DNA of 25,851 bases. Source: Dinoroseobacter sp042096155. Lineage in GTDB: Bacteria; Pseudomonadota; Alphaproteobacteria; Rhodobacterales; Rhodobacteraceae. The notes beneath the pieces were generated by a model. That model ran no database searches and was not told the origin of the DNA. It saw nothing but the letters and a program-made list of their open reading frames with translations. Positions 16,191-23,086 of the stretch are shown piece after piece. A program made the position numbers and the translations under genes. The first letter of the stretch is position 1. Each line of letters starts with the position of its first letter. The stretch covers positions 1-25,851 of the forward strand of contig JBELMC010000041.1 in assembly GCA_042096155.1 (NCBI GenBank). The letters run 5' to 3'.

Positions 16191-16958
16191 ATGCCAATGT
16201 TTGATGAAACTGCGCTTTTTGATCTAAGCGGAAAAGTCGCTTGTATTACGGGCGCCAGCTCGGGTCTGGGTCGGCGCGCCGCCCTTGCCCTTTCGCGCGC
16301 TGGCGCACAAGTCGTTGGTGTGGCCCGACGGGCTGATGCGCTTGAAAGCCTGTGCGACGAGGTCGGATCTGGCGCCGCAGGTGTGGCTGCCGATGTTGCG
16401 GATCGGACCGGCCTGGACCAGCTTGTTGCACAGATTTCCACCCCTTTTGGAGCACCTGATATTGTCTTGCATGCCGCGGGCGTCAACATGCGCCAGACCG
16501 CAGATGATGTGACGTCTGAGGGATGGGATCAGACGGTGGCGCTGAACCTAAGCACGCCGTTCTTTCTGAGTCAGGCCCTGGTGCCAGCCATGAAGGCCAA
16601 AAGATGGGGGCGCATCATCAATTTTGCATCCCTGCAAACAACCCGCGCATTTCCCGGTGGCATCGCATATGGGGCCACCAAAGGCGGGATCGGGCAATTG
16701 ACCCGTGCCATGGCCGAAGCCTGGTCGCCCCATGGCATCAATGTCAACGCTATAGGACCTGGGTTTTTTCCAACGGAACTGACAGCTGCGGTCTTTGGAG
16801 ACCAAGAGCGTGCAGAGCGTAACGCCGCCCAGACGTGCTTGGCGCGCAATGGCCGTCTCGAAGACATTGACGGCCCGGTAATTTTCTTGAGTTCAGACGC
16901 GTCCGCTTATGTTACAGGACAGGTGTTGATGGTGGACGGAGGATTTACCGCAAAATGA
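16191..16958 (+). CDS. SDR-family oxidoreductase (gluconate 5-dehydrogenase-like)
   Basis: This 255-aa classical short-chain dehydrogenase has TGASSGLG at residues 20-27 for NAD(P) binding, 'LHAAGVN' (the NAG-like stretch), catalytic Asn119, Ser147, Tyr160 and Lys164 ('YGATK'), and the C-terminal 'YVTGQVLMVDGGF'. Overall character is close to gluconate/2-deoxygluconate dehydrogenases of the IdnO/KduD type, but substrate cannot be set from sequence. Two Met codons (16191 and 16197) are possible starts, and neither has a good ribosome-binding site. The stop overlaps the next ATG (ATGA), so it is translationally coupled to the zinc dehydrogenase. The pair with an upstream TRAP importer suggests stepwise oxidation and reduction of an imported sugar acid or polyol. 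Confidence 0.92.
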   Translation: MPMFDETALFDLSGKVACITGASSGLGRRAALALSRAGAQVVGVARRADALESLCDEVGSGAAGVAADVADRTGLDQLVAQISTPFGAPDIVLHAAGVNMRQTADDVTSEGWDQTVALNLSTPFFLSQALVPAMKAKRWGRIINFASLQTTRAFPGGIAYGATKGGIGQLTRAMAEAWSPHGINVNAIGPGFFPTELTAAVFGDQERAERNAAQTCLARNGRLEDIDGPVIFLSSDASAYVTGQVLMVDGGFTAK

Positions 16959-17935
16959 AGGCTTTGGTGTATGACGACGTGGAAACACTTGGCTATCGGG
17001 ATGTTCCGGAGCCGACCCCCAAGGATGGCGAACATCTGATCCGGGTGGAGTCCGTGGGCATCTGTGGATCAGACTTGCATGCCTATCTCGGCCACGACTC
17101 ACGTCGTCCTGCGCCTTTGATCCTCGGACATGAGGCCGCCGGAACAATTCAGGGCGGCCCCCATGACGGGATGCGCGTAACGGTCAACCCCCTTGTGTCC
17201 TGCGGGACCTGCCCTGCATGCAAAGCAGGTCGTGAAAACTTATGCCCAAATCGGCAAATCATATCGATGCCGCCGCGCGAAGGGGCTTTCGCCCAATTCA
17301 TATCGATGCCGCTCAGCAATCTGATTGAGGTTCCGGCGCATGTGCCTTTGGATGTCGCAGCGCTTGCAGAACCGCTCGCCGTCAGCTGGCATGCGGTCCG
17401 GCTCGGGCTCGCGGCGCTGCATCCCGCTATGGACCGCCGCGCGGTGGTGATCGGTGGCGGCGCAATCGGGGTTGCCGCAGCGCTTGCGCTGAAGGCAATG
17501 GATGTCGCTGACGTTGTGATTGTTGAACCAAACGCGGCCAGGCGGGCCTATCTCACCAACACGTGCTGTGAGAATGTTGTCGCCGCCGTGACGGGCTCTG
17601 CCCCTTTGGTCATTGATGCGGTTGGCTTTGGAGCGACACGCGCATCTGCGTCGCAGATCGCCGAGCCCGGCGGTGTCATCGTGCATGTTGGTTTGGGCGA
17701 TGAGGCGCCCGGCCTTGATGTGCGCCGCGTCACCTTGCAAGAAATCTCGTTCGTTGGAACATATACTTATACCCAAGAAGACTTTCGCGATACCGCGTAT
17801 GCGATTTTTGCAGGACGCCTTGGCGCGCTTGATTGGGCAGAGCCACGCGCTCTACACGATGGGTTTAACGCCTTTCAAGACTTGCGCGCGGGTCGGGTGT
17901 CAGCGCCAAAGATCATTCTTAATCCATGGTCATAG
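16955..17935 (+). CDS. zinc-dependent alcohol dehydrogenase (L-idonate 5-dehydrogenase/sorbitol dehydrogenase-like)
   Basis: This 326-aa medium-chain dehydrogenase shows catalytic-zinc ligands Cys37 ('GICGSDLH') and His59-Glu60 ('LGHEAAG'), and the four-cysteine structural zinc lobe Cys83, Cys86, Cys89 and Cys97. The coenzyme motif is 'VIGGGAIGVAAALALKAMDV' with a following acidic 'IVEP' favouring NAD. The segment 'EGAFAQFISMPLSNLIEVP' and 'EPLAVSWHAV' place it among L-idonate 5-dehydrogenase/polyol dehydrogenases. Together with the IdnO-like SDR it resembles an L-idonate to 5-ketogluconate to gluconate route; this is inference. It is the last gene of the LacI-associated operon. It is slightly shorter than many MDR proteins (about 340 aa) because of a compact coenzyme domain. 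Confidence 0.92.
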   Translation: MKALVYDDVETLGYRDVPEPTPKDGEHLIRVESVGICGSDLHAYLGHDSRRPAPLILGHEAAGTIQGGPHDGMRVTVNPLVSCGTCPACKAGRENLCPNRQIISMPPREGAFAQFISMPLSNLIEVPAHVPLDVAALAEPLAVSWHAVRLGLAALHPAMDRRAVVIGGGAIGVAAALALKAMDVADVVIVEPNAARRAYLTNTCCENVVAAVTGSAPLVIDAVGFGATRASASQIAEPGGVIVHVGLGDEAPGLDVRRVTLQEISFVGTYTYTQEDFRDTAYAIFAGRLGALDWAEPRALHDGFNAFQDLRAGRVSAPKIILNPWS

Positions 17936-17936
17936 T

Positions 17937-17955
17937 CTTGGCGCACACTGCCAAG
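17937..17955 (+). terminator. weak hairpin after the alcohol dehydrogenase
   Basis: CTTGGC and GCCAAG pair perfectly across a 7-base loop, immediately beyond the stop codon. Only a short GCGTTT follows, so it is a weak terminator candidate for the operon. A stronger GC hairpin lies 43 bp further on. Confidence 0.4.
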
Positions 17956-17997
17956 GCGTTTGGCCGGTAACAGAACACCTGCTCTTGAACGCGGGCT

Positions 17998-18019
17998 GCG
18001 GGCCGGGACGGCGGCCCGC
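17998..18019 (+). terminator. GC-rich hairpin downstream of the TRAP operon
   Basis: GCGGGCC and GGCCCGC form a perfect 7-bp stem with an 8-base loop, but no T tract follows. It may assist termination or protect the 3' end of the LacI-associated operon transcript. Confidence 0.4.
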
Positions 18020-18188
18020 CAGATTGTGCCGACGGCAGAGCGCGGCGCCCAAACCAAGCTGTGGCCTCCATTGTGCAAAATCGCGAATTTAGCGGTCAAA
18101 TGGTGCAACAGAATGGTTGGTGACCACACCGCAAACTGAAACGCGACGCCCATCATTCTCGCGGCATCAGGATTGTCCAAAAATCATG

Positions 18189-18209
18189 TACAATGTATCC
18201 CCCATTGTA
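18189..18209. promoter_or_regulatory. inverted repeat, possible operator
   Basis: TACAATG (18189-18195) and CATTGTA (18203-18209) are perfect 7-bp arms around a 7-base spacer, and ACAATG occurs again at 18222. The arms resemble half-sites of GntR/FCD-type operators. It lies about 190 bp upstream of the acidic repeat protein. The regulator is unknown and the assignment is speculative. Confidence 0.35.
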
Positions 18210-18396
18210 TTCAGGCCATGAACAATGCGTCGCAAAACAAGTTATATTATTTTAAATTGTATCAATCCCTCTTGACGGCTCCTGAATTTCTCAGTTTCAG
18301 TCCACGCGGGGGTAGTGTGATGGCAGATCTGTGTGATCGAAGGCGTATGCGCGCGAACACCTTCATTTGATAATGACAAAATGAAAGGTTAGAATA

Positions 18397-19434
18397 ATGT
18401 TTATATACAAGGCACTGCCTGATCGTTTTGAACAGCTCGTTACTGCGGCAAAACTTGAGGGCAAGGCGGAGCAAAGCAAAAAAACGTCGGGTCGCAAAAA
18501 GTTTGACGGCACCAACGCGGATGACGCCAACAAGGCAAATCTTAATGTACTCAACAAACAAATAGGCACAGGTGATAGTATAGACCTCGGCGCTGGAAGC
18601 GACCTTTTTCATTTCAACAAAAGAGGGATAAAAGAGGGGACATATAATGTCGATATGGGTGATGACGTAGTCAGGCCCGGTCGTTTGGGCCGGGATAACG
18701 ACATGTTAAAACTGGCAAAAGACCTGAGTGCTTATACGATATCACAAGATATTGTTAACGGTAAAAACGTTCTGCGGGTTGAGGATAAAGATACGGGGGT
18801 AATTATAAACTTCACGGATGTGGAAGCCGTCTTGACGCAAAACGGGCGTTATGGGCTGGTTAATCAGAACGGTGTTTGGGACCAAGGCAAGGTTGAATCA
18901 TTAATTGCCGATGCTGGTGGAGATGAAATCGATTGGACGCACAAAAACGTTGTGGACTCAGCCTATTTGGCAGACCATGTTTCGGTAAACTTGGGCGCAG
19001 GTCAAGACATTTTCCGCATGAATGACGATGTGACTGGCGAAAAGACAGTCGACCTTGGCGACGCGGATGGCGCTCGGGATAAAATCGAGCTGCGAGCGAG
19101 CATCAATGATTACAATATCGTAGTGGATTTGGCCAACAGCAAAGCCACTTTCACCCGTGACGTAAATGGCGATTCGCAGAGCATTACCTTTGAAAGTATT
19201 GGTGCTGAGGACGTTTTCGTCTTCAAAAATAAGGTAGATGGTACAAACTACGTTGATGACACATTCGCATGGACAGACCTGGTGGTGCTTCCGTCCGTAG
19301 TGACAATTTCCGCGACATTAGCGGCGATACCGGAATTGGCCCCCATCTACGGACTTGAACCCCTCGATGATGCGGATAAGGACGATATGAAAATTGTTGC
19401 GGATCTGGATATAGAACTAGGAACCATCGCCTAA
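18397..19434 (+). CDS. acidic two-repeat protein, degenerate RTX/beta-roll-like
   Basis: This 345-aa, Asp-rich protein belongs to no named family I can identify. It contains two diverged repeats of about 95-100 residues. Repeat 1 (about 60-155) runs 'IDLGAGSDLF', 'NVDMGDD', 'RDNDMLKL', 'YTISQDIV', 'INFTDVEAVL'. Repeat 2 (about 194-292) runs 'VNLGAGQDIF', 'TVDLGDAD', 'ARDKIEL', 'YNIVVDLA', 'ITFESIGAEDVFV'. The GAG-(S/Q)-D-(L/I)-F and GD-(D/A)-D patterns recall calcium-binding RTX repeats. The N-terminus is basic (residues 18-36) and there is no Sec signal, so type I secretion is possible but unproven. AAAGG precedes the ATG. The base composition is lower in GC than its neighbours, which hints at recent acquisition. 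Confidence 0.75.
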   Translation: MFIYKALPDRFEQLVTAAKLEGKAEQSKKTSGRKKFDGTNADDANKANLNVLNKQIGTGDSIDLGAGSDLFHFNKRGIKEGTYNVDMGDDVVRPGRLGRDNDMLKLAKDLSAYTISQDIVNGKNVLRVEDKDTGVIINFTDVEAVLTQNGRYGLVNQNGVWDQGKVESLIADAGGDEIDWTHKNVVDSAYLADHVSVNLGAGQDIFRMNDDVTGEKTVDLGDADGARDKIELRASINDYNIVVDLANSKATFTRDVNGDSQSITFESIGAEDVFVFKNKVDGTNYVDDTFAWTDLVVLPSVVTISATLAAIPELAPIYGLEPLDDADKDDMKIVADLDIELGTIA

Positions 19435-19582
19435 CCGGACAGATTTGATTTTGATGTGACGCTCTCACAAGTGTGAAGCATCAGATGACGTTCATGCAAC
19501 GTGATCGACATGTTTGCATGGATCGGGTGTCCTCAAGCTGACAATCGGGTCCAAGCTCTCAAAAAAGATGGTGACCCCAAAG

Positions 19583-19615
19583 CCCGGGCGGCTGGACTTG
19601 GCCAAGCCGCCCGGG
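19583..19615. terminator. strong bidirectional hairpin
   Basis: CCCGGGCGGCT (19583-19593) and AGCCGCCCGGG (19605-19615) pair perfectly over 11 bp with an 11-base loop. On the minus strand CTTT follows, and on the plus strand ATTCT. It lies between the end of the plus-strand repeat-protein gene and the end of the minus-strand TRAP operon, so it probably terminates both. Confidence 0.75.
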
Positions 19616-19678
19616 ATTCTTGCAGCTTCTGTTTGCTGCAAGGCCTTTGCCCAGAAACCGCGGGTGGTGAATTTCGCA

Positions 19679-20072
19679 AAATCGATAGTCTTTCGGGTCC
19701 GTGCCGCCGCCGGGCATGTCATTGAAGAGGTCCAGCGCGCTTGGTCCGCTATACCCTATTGCCAGACCCCCATGCCCAAAGCGCCCGACGTTCAGATCGC
19801 CCCCTTCGGATCTATTGCGAAAGCAGCGCGCCCAATTCCATCGTGTGGGATCTGTGCGGTGCGCAATAAGATCTTTCGTCGGGGACATTGCGACGACTGT
19901 CGGAATGTCGCTTGCGTCTGCGCGTGTGAAAGCTGTTGTTGTTCAGCGCCCGATTTGTGCCGAGCTGCTGCATGATGTCAAATTTGCGCTCAGCCCGGTC
20001 AAAGCCCGCTTGCGCAATGGCGGTCAGCCTCTCATGCAGATTGCCCGGGGCCGATTCTGGCGCGACAAACAC
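19679..20072 (-). pseudogene. remnant of QuiC-like 3-dehydroshikimate dehydratase/sugar isomerase
   Basis: Fragments of an AP-endonuclease-2-type TIM-barrel enzyme are readable in order on the minus strand directly after dctM. One frame gives 'GNLHERLTAIAQAGFD' (the start of the barrel), then 'LNNNSFHT', which matches the 'LDSFHT' motif. After a frameshift near 19920 a second frame gives 'DASDIPTVVA', 'WNWARCFRN', 'EGGDLNV' and 'GYSGPSALDLFND', which resemble the 'WSRHFRN..GEGDLPV....GYxGPLSLEIFND' end of QuiC-type proteins. Roughly half or more of the barrel is missing between the first and second blocks. The fragment sits 13 bp after the dctM stop codon, so the gene was once the last member of this TRAP operon. 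Family members dehydrate 3-dehydroshikimate or isomerise sugars. The family match is from memory of motifs. Confidence 0.75.
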
Positions 20073-21368
20073 CTAGCCCTGATAACCGAACAGCCTTGGC
20101 AGCCAGAGCACGAGATCGGGCACAAGAATCATCACCAACAGCGCGGCGATGAGCACCCCAAGGAACGCCCAGATCTCGCGGATCACCTCTTTGAGTGGAA
20201 TCCCCGTGACTGCGTTGATCACAAACAACAAAATACCATAGGGCGGGGTGATTAGCCCGATCATCGAATTGACCACGATCAGCACACCGAAATGCACCAG
20301 ATCAATGCCAAGCGCTTCTGTGGTGGGAATAAACAGCGGGACGATGACAAGGATGATCACAGTTGCATCCAAAATACAGCCCAGCAGCAGAACCAGCACG
20401 TTGATCAGGATCAAGAAGACCAGAGGATGGATGTTGGAGCCCGAGAGCATCGTCGACAGCGCTTGTGGGATGTTCTCCTGAACCACCACATAAGTCAGGA
20501 TCATTGACGCCCCGATCACCAGGCCAACCGAAGCAGCGGCGCGCGCACTTTCCACAAAAACCTGATACAGGCTCTTGATGCTGATGGCGCGGTACAGACC
20601 CGCCGCGATCACAAGCGCGTAAAGCGCGGCAATGGCTGCGGCTTCGGTCGGGGTGGTGATGCCGCTATACAGGCAAAACAGCAAGATGAACGGCATCAAA
20701 AGTGCCGGTGTCGCCCGAACGGTCAGGCTTGGCAATTGGCGCAAAGGAACGGGCTGTTCGGCGCCGAAATTCCGGCGATACGAAATCAGCGTGTTCATAC
20801 CCATCAGGACGAGACCCATCAAAAGTCCCGGGATGATACCGCCCAAAAACAGATCTTTCACCGATGCGCCAGACACCAAGGCGTAAATGACCATGGGGAT
20901 TGAGGGGGGAATAATCGGCCCGATGGTCGCGGTCGCGGCGGTGATCGCCGCCGCATAACCTTGGGTGTACTTGCCGCTCTTGACCATCATTTCAATGATA
21001 ATCTTGCCGATTCCAGCCGCATCGGCGACCGCGGAACCGGACATCCCGGAAAAAATCAGCGAGGCGACCACATTCACATGGCCCATACCGCCACGGAACC
21101 GACCAACAACCGCGATGCAGAAGTTCAACAATCGGTCCGAAATGGATCCAGCATTCATGATATTGGCGGACACGATGAACAACGGCACCGCGAGCAAAAG
21201 AAAACCGTCGAACAGTCGCTGCACCATCGTCTCGCCTGCTATGGCAAGGTCTTGGCCACCGACCCCCAGATACGTGATCACACCAAGCAGAATGGCAAAG
21301 GCGACGGGTGTGCCGATCGCCGCCATCCCAAACAGCGCGACCAACCCCAATGTCAGCTCGAGGCTCAT
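20073..21368 (-). CDS. dctM: TRAP transporter large permease subunit (DctM family), second system
   Basis: This 431-aa polytopic inner-membrane protein is the second DctM of the window. It contains 'AVPLFIVSANIMNAGSISDRLLNF', 'MSGSAVADAAGIGKIIIEMMVKSGKYTQGYAAAITAATATIGPIIPPSIPMVIY', 'GITTPTEAAAIAALYALVI' and 'LLGCILDATVIILVIVPLFIPTTEALGIDLVHFGVLIVVNSMIGLITPPYGILLFV'. The ATG overlaps the dctQ stop by four bases (ATGA). It differs from the first DctM throughout, so the two systems are not a recent duplication and probably transport different substrates. Confidence 0.96.
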   Translation of the reverse strand: MSLELTLGLVALFGMAAIGTPVAFAILLGVITYLGVGGQDLAIAGETMVQRLFDGFLLLAVPLFIVSANIMNAGSISDRLLNFCIAVVGRFRGGMGHVNVVASLIFSGMSGSAVADAAGIGKIIIEMMVKSGKYTQGYAAAITAATATIGPIIPPSIPMVIYALVSGASVKDLFLGGIIPGLLMGLVLMGMNTLISYRRNFGAEQPVPLRQLPSLTVRATPALLMPFILLFCLYSGITTPTEAAAIAALYALVIAAGLYRAISIKSLYQVFVESARAAASVGLVIGASMILTYVVVQENIPQALSTMLSGSNIHPLVFLILINVLVLLLGCILDATVIILVIVPLFIPTTEALGIDLVHFGVLIVVNSMIGLITPPYGILLFVINAVTGIPLKEVIREIWAFLGVLIAALLVMILVPDLVLWLPRLFGYQG

Positions 21369-21970
21369 GAGCTTGCCTCCGTGTCGGTGACTTCTGCAAT
21401 GATATCTTCAAGCTCGGCAGCAGGCGGTCCGTCGCGCGCGATCGTTACAAGTCGCCATGTATAGCGCAGAATTGTGACGATCATCAGCAATACAACGGAC
21501 GCGAACAGCCACTTTATCGCAATTTGGTCGCCCGAAATCGGCAATCGCAGAGTTTGGATTTTCTTCAGGTCCATCAGGCGGTTGTTGAACACGGCGTCCC
21601 ATATTGCAGGCAACGCATATAACAATCCCGCCAACATTCCGATTGCTGTTAGATAGGCAAGTACAATTCTGCCGGCTTTGGGCAATGCCAGATAGAGCAC
21701 ATCGAATGTCACATGATCGCGCTCACGCACAATGAACGCGCATCCGAAAAAAACCACCCAGACCCAAAGAAGTGAAATCAGGTTCACGGTCCAGCCAATC
21801 GGTTGCAAACTCGCCATCCAGTCGGAGATCGGTGGGATCGGCATCAACCACGCGATTTTGGCAGCATAACGGCTGAAAATCTGGATCAGGAAAGTTACGA
21901 AAATCGCCGCCAAAACCATGGCGGCGACAAATTCTGTGCCACGAAAGAACCATTTTGAAATTGCATTCAT
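21365..21970 (-). CDS. dctQ: TRAP transporter small permease subunit (DctQ family), second system
   Basis: This 201-aa DctQ-type membrane protein has an N-terminal helix ('EFVAAMVLAAIFVTFLIQIFSRY'), a second around 'LISLLWVWVVFFGCAFIV' with the signature 'LWVWVVFFGCAFIVRERDHVTFDVL', a third around 'IVLAYLTAIGMLAGLLYALPAIW', and a fourth around 'WLFASVVLLMIVTILRY'. It is about 30 residues longer than the first DctQ, partly from an acidic C-terminal tail ('ELEDIIAEVTDTEASS') and a loop between helices one and two. It starts 29 bp after the dctP stop and is translationally coupled to dctM. Confidence 0.94.
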   Translation of the reverse strand: MNAISKWFFRGTEFVAAMVLAAIFVTFLIQIFSRYAAKIAWLMPIPPISDWMASLQPIGWTVNLISLLWVWVVFFGCAFIVRERDHVTFDVLYLALPKAGRIVLAYLTAIGMLAGLLYALPAIWDAVFNNRLMDLKKIQTLRLPISGDQIAIKWLFASVVLLMIVTILRYTWRLVTIARDGPPAAELEDIIAEVTDTEASS

Positions 21971-21999
21971 GTCTGGTTCTCCCGTGGTTGCGACTTGGA

Positions 22000-23013
22000 T
22001 TAGTTTCCTAACGCGTTGACGCGATCAAGTACACCCTCAGGCCAGCTTGCGGCCACGTCGGATCCGACATACTGAGCCTGAACATGATCACGGAAGGCTG
22101 CCAGGTCAGGGGTGTAGATTTCAACGCCTTGGCTGCGAATAAAGTCAGCCAAGTTGTTTTCCTTGTCAAGCTGCTTGAGGCGACCATACGCCGCCGCTGC
22201 ATCCGCCGCACGCTGCACGGTCAGCTGTTGGTCGGCATCCAGGCTGTTCCAGGTCTCAAGCGAGAACGCGATGTAGTTGAGGTCAACCAAGTGCGAGGTC
22301 AGCGCGATCTGCTTTGTCACCTCATAGAACTTCTGGTCGACAACGGTCGGCAGAGGGTTGTCCTGACCGTCGACTGCACCGGTGGACAAGGAGGTGTAAA
22401 CCTCTGAGAATGCCAGTGGTGTTGGCGATGCGCCCAAAGCCGCACCAAGGAACTGCCACGCGTCTGTACCCGGCATACGCAGGTTAACGCCCGCAAGGTC
22501 TGCTGGCGTCTGGACGTCCAGCTCTTCACGGGTTTGACGCAGGTTCACATGGCGGCGGCCCAGATACATCACCGACAGCAATTTCACGCCAAGTTCATCT
22601 TCAACTTTTTGTTTGAACGGATCCATCAGCGGATCATTGAAGACACGGACCTGATGCGCGGCATCCTGGTGTACGTAGCCTGTTGCGAAGATCGAGAACT
22701 CCGGGAAGAATTGTGCCAGTTCCTGCGCAGACGCGATCGACATGGTCAGGTTGCCACGCGCGATCGCCTCAAGTTCAGTGCCTTGCGCAAAAAGTGTGCC
22801 ATTGTAACCAGGCTGGTAGTCGGCAAATTCCGCCACTGCTGGCGCAAACACTTCGGCCATCGCGACAGAGCGCTGATCCGTTTCAGAGCCGGACGTCGCC
22901 AGCGTGAAGGTCATTTTGTGGCCGTCAGCCAACGCGGGGGCAGCAACGCCCATCGCAAGTCCAACAGCTGTGATAGAGCCGAGCGCGGCCCGGCGGGTAA
23001 GTTTGGTGATCAT
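22000..23013 (-). CDS. dctP: TRAP transporter substrate-binding protein (DctP family), second system
   Basis: This 337-aa periplasmic binding protein begins with a signal peptide, 'MITKLTRRAALGSITAVGLAMGVAAPALADG'. The RR pair near the start makes Tat export possible and Ala-Leu-Ala is a good cleavage site. The mature protein has classical DctP motifs: 'LGRRHVNLRQ', 'LAGVNLRMPGTDAWQFLGAALGASPTPLAFSEVYTSLSTGAVDGQDNPL' and 'LTSHLVDLNYIAFSLETWNSL'. The Arg in 'NLRMPG' is the expected carboxylate ligand. The frame is open 96 codons further upstream, but that part lacks conservation and overlaps the upstream gene. The ATG at 23013 has AGGGAGAA just before it. It lies 73 bp after the oxidoreductase gene, which is likely in the same operon. 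Confidence 0.95.
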   Translation of the reverse strand: MITKLTRRAALGSITAVGLAMGVAAPALADGHKMTFTLATSGSETDQRSVAMAEVFAPAVAEFADYQPGYNGTLFAQGTELEAIARGNLTMSIASAQELAQFFPEFSIFATGYVHQDAAHQVRVFNDPLMDPFKQKVEDELGVKLLSVMYLGRRHVNLRQTREELDVQTPADLAGVNLRMPGTDAWQFLGAALGASPTPLAFSEVYTSLSTGAVDGQDNPLPTVVDQKFYEVTKQIALTSHLVDLNYIAFSLETWNSLDADQQLTVQRAADAAAAYGRLKQLDKENNLADFIRSQGVEIYTPDLAAFRDHVQAQYVGSDVAASWPEGVLDRVNALGN

Positions 23014-23086
23014 AGTGGTTCTCCCTGTAAGGTGTTTAGAGCGCTGATCAGAACGCCCGGTCTTATGTGGCCCTAAATTTGGCCGG

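Larger units (their letters stand above)
17936..18396. other. intergenic region with terminator hairpins and AT-rich leader
   Basis: This stretch of 461 bp begins with the two hairpins described separately. From about 18180 it becomes AT-rich, which marks the promoter region of the downstream repeat protein. An opposite-strand open frame (17875-18180) overlaps the dehydrogenase end and has no recognisable motif. The only further structure is the inverted repeat at 18189-18209. Confidence 0.5.

Noticed and set aside
16127..16204. 25-codon frame between dctM and the SDR gene
   Set aside because: It has no ribosome-binding site, ends inside the SDR start region and shows no membrane or leader-peptide character; it could only be an upstream coupling frame.
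10128..18091. A 14-base match in opposite orientation, TAAATTCGCGATTT at 10128 and AAATCGCGAATTTA at 18078
   Set aside because: A short match containing the palindromic core TCGCGA. With only two copies and no flanking similarity it is probably chance, not an att site or insertion-sequence end.
17875..18180. Minus-strand open frame of 101 codons overlapping the end of the zinc dehydrogenase
   Set aside because: No motif, no ribosome-binding site, and it covers two hairpins that are better explained as 3' structures of the operon.
19514..19975. Plus-strand open frame of 153 codons
   Set aside because: It lies opposite the QuiC-like relic, whose motifs are on the minus strand, and its Cys-rich translation looks like a shadow frame.
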